A stretch of DNA of 64,000 nucleotides from Massilia rhizosphaerae (lineage in GTDB: Bacteria > Pseudomonadota > Gammaproteobacteria > Burkholderiales > Burkholderiaceae_D): assembly GCF_016093545.1 (NCBI RefSeq), contig NZ_JADKYX010000010.1, positions 124,001 to 188,000 of the forward strand, read 5' to 3'. Below the pieces are notes generated by a model, which saw only the letters and a list, made by a program, of their open reading frames with translations, was not told the origin of the DNA and made no database searches. This document shows, one piece after another, positions 8,908 through 16,381 of the stretch; within the stretch, counting starts at the first letter, position 1; every line of letters starts with the position of its first letter. Position numbers and translations under genes: made by a program.

Positions 8908-9123
8908 ATGACTACAAAATCAACGGCGGCGTCGCGTACTCAAGCCAAACCAACTCATTTTTGTTTCGCCCTAGTGTGCGCTAGCGCTGTTTGCGCTGCT
9001 GCTGGCAGCATTCTCTCTATAACTGAGGGAAGTTACTCCACAGCAGTATGCAACGCATATTTAGCGATAGTAAACGCATCGTTGGCGTCCATAATACATA
9101 AGTTGCGGCGCTCCGGACGCTGA
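8908..9123 (+). CDS. Possible small membrane protein
   Basis: About 71 residues from ATG 8908 (MTTKSTAASRTQAK), with one hydrophobic region (HFCFALVCASAVCAAAGSIL) and a second weaker one, ending KLRRSGR. No ribosome site is convincing and no family is recognised. It is listed because it lies in the same direction between two other small membrane protein genes and the stretch has no alternative content. Confidence 0.3.
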   Translation: MTTKSTAASRTQAKPTHFCFALVCASAVCAAAGSILSITEGSYSTAVCNAYLAIVNASLASIIHKLRRSGR

Positions 9124-9161
9124 GCTGTCGTCGAGAGACTTCCTGACGCCTGAAGGTGGCG

Positions 9162-9470
9162 ATGCGTGCCCGAAAAAAACCTGGATTTACGACAGCATAT
9201 TTAATAGTCGTGCTGCTCGCGGCCAGCTGGGCAATATACGTGGACGCCACGTTGCTCCACTCCGAGCGCGAGCACCTGTTACCAGATGTGGTGCTGGCAA
9301 TCGTGACGCTACCTTCGTCTTATTCGCTTGGTCCTCTATTTGAAATTTGGCCAGACTTCTTTTCGCTGCCGTTTGTGCAAGTCGGCTGCATGATCCTCTG
9401 CGGCTTGGCGCAAACCTGGTTCATTTGGATTCTTAGTCGACGATTACAGCGATCCACGAAACGAAAATAG
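9162..9470 (+). CDS. Small membrane protein of unknown function
   Basis: About 102 residues from ATG 9162, preceded by a GAAGG ribosome site; a GTG two codons earlier is also possible. There is a membrane helix near residues 10-28 (TAYLIVVLLAASWAIYV), a polar/acidic loop (HSEREHLLPD), and further hydrophobic stretches, ending with the basic tail SRRLQRSTKRK. The family is not recognised. It belongs to the run of small, AT-richer genes between the dgo blocks. Confidence 0.45.
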   Translation: MRARKKPGFTTAYLIVVLLAASWAIYVDATLLHSEREHLLPDVVLAIVTLPSSYSLGPLFEIWPDFFSLPFVQVGCMILCGLAQTWFIWILSRRLQRSTKRK

Positions 9471-9551
9471 CGACAGCGACTGAGGAGCTAGTAACAACGC
9501 TCGAACTCAACTGGGGATCTGCTTGCTCAACGACATTTCGCAAAGCAGCCC

Positions 9552-9926
9552 GTGCCAAACGGCCTCGACCTGAAGGTTTACAATCGCTTGAATATTGAAC
9601 CAACCAATAGAACAGCCGCGCTTGCGGGGATTTGGACGTCGCTGGGGCTTGCACCATTCGAGGTATGGTTAGAGGCGTCAAAGTTCAGCTCCGCCCTTGC
9701 CTACAAGTTGACGTGGCTGTCGTTCGCCGCTGTGTTCTTCGTCCTGCCCGCATTCTTTTTTGTTATTGGCCGCGACACTGCAGGATTCACTCGCCTGTGG
9801 ATTCTCGACCCTATGGAGCGAGGCAAATATTGGCATGTCGTCAGGAGGATGTTTGTCTGGTTCGTGAGCGCAGGCATAACCGGTCCGCTCATCTCGATCG
9901 CCATGAACAACATCCATATTTGTTAA
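9552..9926 (+). CDS. Membrane protein of unknown function
   Basis: A 124-residue protein from GTG 9552. It has an N-terminal soluble part, a hydrophobic helix near residues 51-72 (LTWLSFAAVFFVLPAFFFVIG), the segment DPMERGKYWHVVRRM, and a second hydrophobic helix (FVWFVSAGITGPLISIAM) near the end. The start is uncertain and no family is recognised. Its fairly even coding composition makes it more convincing than the 8908 gene. Confidence 0.5.
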   Translation: MPNGLDLKVYNRLNIEPTNRTAALAGIWTSLGLAPFEVWLEASKFSSALAYKLTWLSFAAVFFVLPAFFFVIGRDTAGFTRLWILDPMERGKYWHVVRRMFVWFVSAGITGPLISIAMNNIHIC

Positions 9927-10011
9927 GGGAAATTCGTCGACCGCCAAGATGGCATTGCTCTGGCAAAACTTAAATGGCAGGATGTGATTCCCATCGTTCC
10001 AAATCCACCGC

Positions 10012-10314
10012 ATGCTCATGCCGACCCGATACATCCTCGAAGTGTGCGACACCTCCGGCGCGCACAAGCCCATCGCCGCCTTTGAATCCGACGCGCCATT
10101 TCACGCGGTTGCAGTCGGCGAGCGTTTCGACGACATCGGCTGGCACCGCCTGGACGGCGTCGGCATCATCGCGTCGCCGGATCGGCCCAAGCGTTACACG
10201 GTTCACTCGATCAAACATCTCGTTTACCCGACCGCGAGCGGATTGACCGTCAAATACTGCCTCAACCTGTCGCCCTTCGATGGACCCAGTTCGCCCGTCT
10301 GGGGAGACCAGTGA
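10012..10314 (+). CDS. Conserved hypothetical protein
   Basis: A 100-residue soluble protein (RYILEVCDTSGAHKPIAAFES, GERFDDIGWHRLDGVG, YTVHSIKHLVYPTASGLTVKYCLNL). Alternating hydrophobic and polar residues suggest a small beta-rich fold. ATG 10012 or 10018 could be the start. No signal peptide and no recognised family. It lies 116 bases before udk in the same direction. Confidence 0.6.
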   Translation: MLMPTRYILEVCDTSGAHKPIAAFESDAPFHAVAVGERFDDIGWHRLDGVGIIASPDRPKRYTVHSIKHLVYPTASGLTVKYCLNLSPFDGPSSPVWGDQ

Positions 10315-10430
10315 CCGATCCCGCCCGCCGAACCTTTCCGCAATGCTCAATACGCGCCATCGCGCCTGACGCGTGACGTCAGCCGGCGAATTATTGGTCA
10401 GCCCGCCCCCCGCTCCGGTATCATGCGGAG

Positions 10431-11072
10431 ATGAATCAGATTTCTTTTGTTCCGTTCGTCATCGGTGTCGCCGGCGGAAGCGGCAGCGGCAAGTCGACGG
10501 TGACGCAGCAGGTACTGGCGTCGTTCGGCGCCGACATGGTCTCGGTGGTGATGCAGGACGATTACTACCGCGACCAATCCGACCTCACCCCCGAAGTCCG
10601 CCGCAAGCAGAATTACGACCATCCGCAGGCCTTCGACTGGCCGCTGCTCGTGCAGCACGTCCAGGCCTTGCGCAACGGCGAAACGATCGCGATGCCGGAG
10701 TACGATTTCACGGTCGACAACCGTTCCGATAAAACCATTCCGGTCAAGCCCGCCCCGGTCATCGTGATCGAAGGCCTGTTCGCGTTGTACGACGCGGACT
10801 TGCGCGACATGATGTCGCTGAAGATCTTCGTGGACACCGCGCCCGACGTCCGCTTCATTCGCCGCATGCAACGGGATATCGCCGAACGCGGCCGCACGCT
10901 GGAGAGCATCGTCGGCCAGTACCTGGACACGGTGCGCCCGATGCACAAGCAATTCATCGAGCCGACCAAGCGTCATGCCGACGTGATCCTGCCCCACGGC
11001 GCCAACGACCCGGCCATCGACATCATTACCACCAAGGTGGCGAGCGTCATCGGCCAGTTGCGACAGGGCTGA
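10431..11072 (+). CDS. udk: Uridine kinase
   Basis: A 213-residue P-loop kinase that phosphorylates uridine or cytidine in pyrimidine salvage. It has the Walker A motif GVAGGSGSGKST at residues 12-23, MQDDYYRD, the DHPQAFDWPLL segment and IVIEGLFALYD, all standard for bacterial Udk. The phosphate-binding lid includes RRMQRDIAERGR. Length is normal. It converges with the SDR gene at 11079, the two stops being only six bases apart. Confidence 0.93.
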   Translation: MNQISFVPFVIGVAGGSGSGKSTVTQQVLASFGADMVSVVMQDDYYRDQSDLTPEVRRKQNYDHPQAFDWPLLVQHVQALRNGETIAMPEYDFTVDNRSDKTIPVKPAPVIVIEGLFALYDADLRDMMSLKIFVDTAPDVRFIRRMQRDIAERGRTLESIVGQYLDTVRPMHKQFIEPTKRHADVILPHGANDPAIDIITTKVASVIGQLRQG

Positions 11073-11078
11073 CGGACG

Positions 11079-11852
11079 TCAGTCGTGGTAGACCTGGCTG
11101 CGGCCACCGTCCACCAGCAGATCCGTCGCATTCACGAACCTGGCCTCGTCGCTGGCCAGGAACAGGGCCGCGTTGGCCACGTCCTCCGGCGCGCCGATCC
11201 AGCCGCACGGCAGGATCTCGGACTGGCGCCGGCGTTCCGCCTCCGGGTCGGGAAAGGTCGCGAGCCACGCCTCGATCCGCTCGGTCAGGATCAGCCCGGG
11301 CGAGATCGAATTCACGCGGACGCCGCGCGCCGCGTATTCCACACCGAGTGAACGGGTCAGGCCGATCAGGCCGTGCTTCGCGACGGGATACGGGAAACAG
11401 CCCTTGATCACCTTGTGGCCGTGGACGGACGCGATATTGACGATACTGCCCGCGCCTGCCGCCAGCATCGACGGCAGCACGGCGCGGCAGGCGTTCCACG
11501 CGCCTTCCAGGTCGAGCGACAGGCAGCGTCGCCAGCCCTCGGCGTCCAGTTCGAGCGGATCGGCGAACACGTTGACGCCCGCGTTGTTGACGAGGATGTC
11601 GATGCGGCCGAAGCGTTCCAGCGTGCGTGCCGCCAGGCGCTCCACGGCGCCCGCGTCCGCGATGTCGGCCTGGACGAACAGGCAGTGCGCGCTGCCGAGT
11701 TCTTCGCGCAGCGCCTGTGCGGCGGCGTCTTCCACGTGGCTGTTGATGACCACGCGCGCGCCCTCGCGCACGAAGCGCCGCGCGACGGCCGCGCCGATGC
11801 CCATGGTGGAACCGGTGACGATCGCCACCTTCCCTTCGAGTCTTCCGTTCAT
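11079..11852 (-). CDS. SDR family oxidoreductase, possibly a galactose (aldose) dehydrogenase
   Basis: A 257-residue classical short-chain dehydrogenase. It has the NAD(P) motif TGSTMGIG at residues 13-20, NNAG at 89-92, and a catalytic Ser142-Tyr155-Lys159 set (YPVAKHG). It ends with the usual DGGRSQVYHD. It lies 73 bases after galactonate dehydratase in the same direction, so oxidation of galactose to galactonolactone, the first De Ley-Doudoroff step, is a reasonable guess. Other sugar or alcohol substrates remain possible. Confidence 0.85.
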   Translation of the reverse strand: MNGRLEGKVAIVTGSTMGIGAAVARRFVREGARVVINSHVEDAAAQALREELGSAHCLFVQADIADAGAVERLAARTLERFGRIDILVNNAGVNVFADPLELDAEGWRRCLSLDLEGAWNACRAVLPSMLAAGAGSIVNIASVHGHKVIKGCFPYPVAKHGLIGLTRSLGVEYAARGVRVNSISPGLILTERIEAWLATFPDPEAERRRQSEILPCGWIGAPEDVANAALFLASDEARFVNATDLLVDGGRSQVYHD

Positions 11853-11925
11853 CTGCTCCTGCCGCTTCCCTGGTGTCGCATGCTTTTATGCATACATCGT
11901 ACACCATGGACGGGCAGGCTCGCCA

Positions 11926-13074
11926 TCACCACTCGGCCACGCTGCCGTCGGCGTGGCGCCACACGGGATTGCGCCAGTCGGTCGCCTGGCGGTTCGCCTC
12001 GATCACACGCTCTTCGTCGATCTCGACGCCGAGGCCGGGCTTGGTCAAGGGCTTGATCCAGCCGCCGTTCAGATGGAAATCGTCCTTGTTCTTCACGTAA
12101 TCCAGGAGCTCCGCGCCCTGGTTGTAGTGGATGCCCATGCTCTGCTCCTGCAGCACGGCGTTGTGCGCGACGAAGTCGACCTGCAGGCAGGACGCCAGCG
12201 CCACCGGTCCGAGCGGACAATGGGGCGCGAAGGCGACGTCGTGCGCCTCCGCCAGCGCCGCGATCTTGACGCATTCCGTGATGCCGCCCGCGTGCGACAG
12301 GTCCGGCTGCACGATGGCGAGCCCGCCCCGCGCGAACACGCGCTTGAAGTCGAAGCGCGAGTACATGCGCTCGCCGGCCGCCAGCGGAATCGACGTGGCG
12401 TCGGCCAACGCGCGGTAATACTCGTCCTGCTCGGCCAGCACGGGCTCCTCGACGAACAGCGGCCGGTACGGCTCCAGTTCGCGCAGCAGGACCTTCGCCA
12501 TCGGCGCCGACACGCGGCCGTGGAAATCCACCCCGAACTCGATCTCGAAGCCGAACTTCGACCGCACCTCCGCCACGCGGGCGACGGCCTGGTCGACCTT
12601 GCGCGCGCTGTCGACGATGCCCAGTTCCTCGGTGCCGTTCATCTTGAACGTGTCGAAGCCCGCCTCGCGCAGCGCGGCGATGCCGGCGATCAGCTCGGCC
12701 GGACGGTCGCCGCCCACCCAGCTGTACGTCTTCATGCGGTCGCGCACCAGGCCGCCCAGCAGTTCGTAGACCGGCTGTCCCAGCACCTTGCCCTTGATGT
12801 CCCACAGCGCCTGGTCGATGCCGGCGATGGCGCTCATCAGGATCGGCCCGCCGCGGTAGAAGCCGGCGCGGTACATCGTCTGCCACAAGTCGTTGATCCG
12901 GCCCGGATCCTTGCCGACGAGGTAGTCGGACAACTCGTGGACGGCCGCCTCCACGGTGCGCGCGCGCCCTTCGATGACGGGTTCGCCCCAGCCGGTAACG
13001 CCCTCGTCGGTCTCGATCTTGAGCAGCATCCAGCGCGGCGGGACGCGGTAGGTGGTGAGTCGGGTGATTTTCAT
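11926..13074 (-). CDS. dgoD: D-galactonate dehydratase
   Basis: A 382-residue enolase-superfamily enzyme converting D-galactonate to 2-dehydro-3-deoxygalactonate; the length equals the Escherichia coli enzyme. Very characteristic stretches are [93 protein letters not shown] and APHCPLGP. These include the metal-binding Asp/Glu/Glu and the catalytic histidines. ATG 13074 matches the known MKIT start. The kinase and aldolase of the pathway are in the separate block at 4678-6185. Confidence 0.96.
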   Translation of the reverse strand: MKITRLTTYRVPPRWMLLKIETDEGVTGWGEPVIEGRARTVEAAVHELSDYLVGKDPGRINDLWQTMYRAGFYRGGPILMSAIAGIDQALWDIKGKVLGQPVYELLGGLVRDRMKTYSWVGGDRPAELIAGIAALREAGFDTFKMNGTEELGIVDSARKVDQAVARVAEVRSKFGFEIEFGVDFHGRVSAPMAKVLLRELEPYRPLFVEEPVLAEQDEYYRALADATSIPLAAGERMYSRFDFKRVFARGGLAIVQPDLSHAGGITECVKIAALAEAHDVAFAPHCPLGPVALASCLQVDFVAHNAVLQEQSMGIHYNQGAELLDYVKNKDDFHLNGGWIKPLTKPGLGVEIDEERVIEANRQATDWRNPVWRHADGSVAEW

Positions 13075-13171
13075 GGCGGCCAGTGTAGCCGTGGTCGCGC
13101 CGCCGGATGCATGCGCAATCGTTGGCAAACTATACCGTTACGATATAGACGCCGATCGCTCCCGCGGCGCC

Positions 13172-13465
13172 TCAGATCTTGAACTCGTCCAGCGACCGTC
13201 CGCTGGCCAGCGCCTCCGCGACCCAGCGCGGCTGGCGGCCCCGCCCCGTCCACGTCTGGCCGATGTCGGCCGGATTGCGGTAGCGCGGCAATGCCTTCTT
13301 CACCAGCGCGTCGAGCGGGATGCCCGTTTCCGCCGCGAGCGCGTGGATGCGGGCACGCGCCTGCTCGCGCTCGTCGCGGAGGCGGCGCTTGATCTCCTGC
13401 TCTATATCGAAATGCAAACCTTTCAGTTCAGCCAAGTCATAACCGCTGAGATCGATCGGCGCCAT
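13172..13465 (-). CDS. H-NS family nucleoid-associated protein
   Basis: A 97-residue H-NS-type protein. An N-terminal coiled-coil oligomerisation region (DLAELKGLHFDIEQEIKRRLRDEREQA) is followed by the C-terminal DNA-binding core with TWTGRGRQPRW at residues 71-81. It probably binds AT-rich or curved DNA and silences transcription. ATG 13465 gives the standard short beta-proteobacterial form. It is monocistronic and lies downstream of, and in line with, no obvious partner. Confidence 0.9.
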   Translation of the reverse strand: MAPIDLSGYDLAELKGLHFDIEQEIKRRLRDEREQARARIHALAAETGIPLDALVKKALPRYRNPADIGQTWTGRGRQPRWVAEALASGRSLDEFKI

Positions 13466-13694
13466 GGTCGGGAGTCCTTTGCCAGGAGGGTAAGCGAGCC
13501 ACCATTCTACTATGCCGGCGCGGTGGAATATGTGAACTGCAACGTAGCCGCCACGCCACATTTCGCGCATTCCGAGGCTTTCCGCAGAGAATTGCGTGTT
13601 ACGATTCATCACCGGCGCCGGCCCCAACCCCCGGCCGCGCCGTCCTTTGCGGCCCCTGCCCCGCCGCCGTTCACGCCACTGGACGGCCAAGCTG

Positions 13695-16361
13695 ATGACC
13701 TCGACGATACCCGAAACTTCACGCATCGCGGCACTGGCCGCGCTCGACCTGCTCGACACACAGCCGGAGCCGCGCTTCGACCGTTTCACCCGCCTGGCCG
13801 CGCTGACTTTCGGCGTGCCCATCGCGCTCATCTCGCTGGTGGACGAGAAGCGACTATGGTTCAAGTCGCGCTGCGGGCTGGACGTCGAACAGACGGACCG
13901 CTCGATCGCCTTCTGCAGCCACACCGTGGCGCAGCGCGAGATGCTCGTCGTCGAAGACACGGCCGCCGACCCGCGCTTCGCCGACAATCCCCTCGTCAAG
14001 GGCGAACCGCACATCCGCTTCTACGCGGGCCAGCCGGTTTATTGCGACGGCCAGGCCGTGGGCACGCTGTGCATCGTCGACCGCAACCCGCGCCGCCTCG
14101 ACGACCGGCAGCGCCGGGCCCTGCGCGACCTGGCCGGCCTCGTCGAGGTGGAACTCAACCAGGCCAGGGTCACGACGACCCGCGTGATGGCCGAACAGGC
14201 CCTCAAGTCGCTGAACGCGGAACTGGAGCAACGGGTCGCCCGGCGCACGGCCGAACTGGAAGCGCGCCTCGTGGAACTGTCGGCCGAAGCCGCCCAGCGC
14301 AAGGCCGCCGAGATGCTGCTGCGCGACGCGGAAAGCTGGAACCGCACGATCGTCGCGACGTCGTACAGCGCCTTCGTCGGCGCCGATGCGATGGGCCGCA
14401 TCATCGAATGGAACCCGGCCGCGGAGCGGATCTTCGGCTGGAGCCGGGTCGACGCCGTGGGCCGTCCGCTGTCGGACCTGATCGTGCCCGAAGAACTGCG
14501 CGCGGCGCACACGGCTGGCATGCGCCGCTTCATGGCGACGGGCGCGAGCAGGATCGTCGACCGCCAGGTCGAGCTGCCGGCGCTCACCGCGAGCGGCCGC
14601 CGCATCACCGTCGAGATGAAAGCCGGCGCCTACGAATGGCAGGGACAGCGCTGCATCGGCGCGTTCATCGACGACGTCTCCGAGCGCAACCGCACCCGCC
14701 AGCAGCTCGAGGAAAAGCAGGAATTGCTGGACGCCGTGCTGGAATCGATCGACGTGGCCGTCGTCGCCTGCGATGCGGAAGGCAGCCTCACGCTGTTCAA
14801 CAAGAAGGCCAGGATGCTGCACGGCCTGGACCGGGAATGCGTCGAATCGCCGGACTGGTCCAGGCATTATTCGCTGTACGAAGCCGACGGACACACACCG
14901 CTGCCCACGGACGAAGTCCCGCTGGTGCGCGTGCTGCGCGGCGAAGTGGTGCGCGAACAGGCGATCGCCGTCGCCCCGGCCGGCCGCCCGGCCGCGACCT
15001 TGCTGGCGAGCGGCCGCCCGCTGCGCAGCACGAGCGGTCGCGCGCTCGGCGCCGTCGTCGCCATGCATGACATCACCGAACGCAACGCCGCGCGCGAGCA
15101 GCTGGAAGCGAGCGAGCGCCGCCTGCGCGCCGTCACGGAAAACCTGCCGGCGCTGATCGGCAAGGTCAACGCGGCCGGCAAGTTCGTGTTCCTGAACGGC
15201 CGCGCCGTCCAGTTCTACGGCAAGCGGGCCGAGGACCTGATCGGCCACGACGTGCGCGACGCCTATTCGGAACTCGAATACGCGAAGCTCGAGCCGCACT
15301 TGCGCCGCGTGCACGCGGGGCAGCGCAGCACGTTCGAGGACGTCATCGCCGTGAACGGCCGCCAGCTGTACTACCAGTGCGTGTTCGTGCCGCAGCGCGC
15401 GCCCGACGGCACGCCGGACGGCTACTACGCGATGGCGTTCGACATGACGGACCGCCGGCTCAGCGAACTGCGCCAGGCCGAGAGCGAGGAGCGGCTGCGC
15501 ACCATCACCGACAACGTGCCGGTGCTGATCGCCTACCTCGACGCGGACCGCCGCTACGCCTTCGTCAACGCGGTGCACGCGTCCTGGCTGGGCGTGCGGC
15601 CGGAACGGGTCATCGGGCTCACCGTCGACCAAGCGTTCGGGCCGGACTATCACGCGGCGCAGTCCAAGGCGCTGGCGCAGGCCTGGCAAGGCAACGCGGC
15701 GCAGTGCGAGCACGAGATCGCGCGCAAGGGCCAGACCCGCATCGTCCACTCGACCTTCCTGCCGCAGATGCGCGATGGCCGCGTGGCGGGCGTGTACGTG
15801 CTGACGACGGACGCGACCGCGTCGCGCATGCACGAACGCAGCCTGCACGCGCTGGCGCACACGGATGCGCTCACGCAGCTGCCCAACCGGCGCCGCTTCG
15901 AGCAGGCCCTGGCCGGCGCCGCCAAGCGCGCGCGCCAGGGCGACCGCGACTGCGCGCTGCTGTACCTGGACGTCGACTTCTTCAAGCAGATCAACGACCG
16001 CTACGGCCATGCGACGGGCGACGACGTGCTCGTCGAATTCGCGCGCCGGCTGCGCGCCGGCGTGCGCGCGTCCGACCTCGTCGCGCGCCTGGCCGGCGAC
16101 GAGTTCACGGTGCTGCTGCACGACGTGCGCAGCGAGGCTGACGTGGAGCGCGTGGCCCGCAAGATCCTGGACGCCGTCGCCGAACCGTTCGAGCTGGCGA
16201 CGCACGTGCTCAAGGTGGGCACGACGATCGGCGTCGGCATGGCGTCCGGCGGCGCCCTCGACCCGCGCGCGTTGATGGAAACGGCCGACCGCGCGCTGTA
16301 CGCGGCCAAGAAGGCCGGCCGCCACACGTACGCGATCCTGCACACGGGCGAATACGCCTGA
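13695..16361 (+). CDS. Diguanylate cyclase with GAF and several PAS sensor domains
   Basis: An 888-residue cytoplasmic signalling protein. In order it has a GAF domain (about 5-165, with FCSHTVAQREMLVVEDT), a coiled coil (about 165-215), and about four PAS modules (with WNPAAERIFGW, LFNKKARMLHG, FLNGRAVQFYG and FVNAVHASWLG). A GGDEF domain runs from about 716 to the end. The active loop reads AGDEF at 800-804, a tolerated variant of GGDEF. An RxxD inhibitory site (RASD) lies five residues before it. It should make cyclic-di-GMP. ATG 13695 was chosen because the GAF alignment starts there. It converges with the next c-di-GMP gene. Confidence 0.9.
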   Translation: MTSTIPETSRIAALAALDLLDTQPEPRFDRFTRLAALTFGVPIALISLVDEKRLWFKSRCGLDVEQTDRSIAFCSHTVAQREMLVVEDTAADPRFADNPLVKGEPHIRFYAGQPVYCDGQAVGTLCIVDRNPRRLDDRQRRALRDLAGLVEVELNQARVTTTRVMAEQALKSLNAELEQRVARRTAELEARLVELSAEAAQRKAAEMLLRDAESWNRTIVATSYSAFVGADAMGRIIEWNPAAERIFGWSRVDAVGRPLSDLIVPEELRAAHTAGMRRFMATGASRIVDRQVELPALTASGRRITVEMKAGAYEWQGQRCIGAFIDDVSERNRTRQQLEEKQELLDAVLESIDVAVVACDAEGSLTLFNKKARMLHGLDRECVESPDWSRHYSLYEADGHTPLPTDEVPLVRVLRGEVVREQAIAVAPAGRPAATLLASGRPLRSTSGRALGAVVAMHDITERNAAREQLEASERRLRAVTENLPALIGKVNAAGKFVFLNGRAVQFYGKRAEDLIGHDVRDAYSELEYAKLEPHLRRVHAGQRSTFEDVIAVNGRQLYYQCVFVPQRAPDGTPDGYYAMAFDMTDRRLSELRQAESEERLRTITDNVPVLIAYLDADRRYAFVNAVHASWLGVRPERVIGLTVDQAFGPDYHAAQSKALAQAWQGNAAQCEHEIARKGQTRIVHSTFLPQMRDGRVAGVYVLTTDATASRMHERSLHALAHTDALTQLPNRRRFEQALAGAAKRARQGDRDCALLYLDVDFFKQINDRYGHATGDDVLVEFARRLRAGVRASDLVARLAGDEFTVLLHDVRSEADVERVARKILDAVAEPFELATHVLKVGTTIGVGMASGGALDPRALMETADRALYAAKKAGRHTYAILHTGEYA

Positions 16362-16381
16362 GCGGCCGGCGGGCGCGCCCG

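Noticed and set aside
11069..11082. Palindrome CTGACG-GA-CGTCAG between udk and the SDR gene as a bidirectional terminator
   Set aside because: The loop is only two bases and there is no T-run on either strand.
13854..16343. Very long antisense open frame opposite the diguanylate cyclase (and similar ones opposite the PL26-like, GH106 and acyl-reductase genes)
   Set aside because: In DNA this GC-rich, frames opposite real genes stay open. Their translations are Arg/His/Val-rich with no domain, while the sense frames have clear family motifs.
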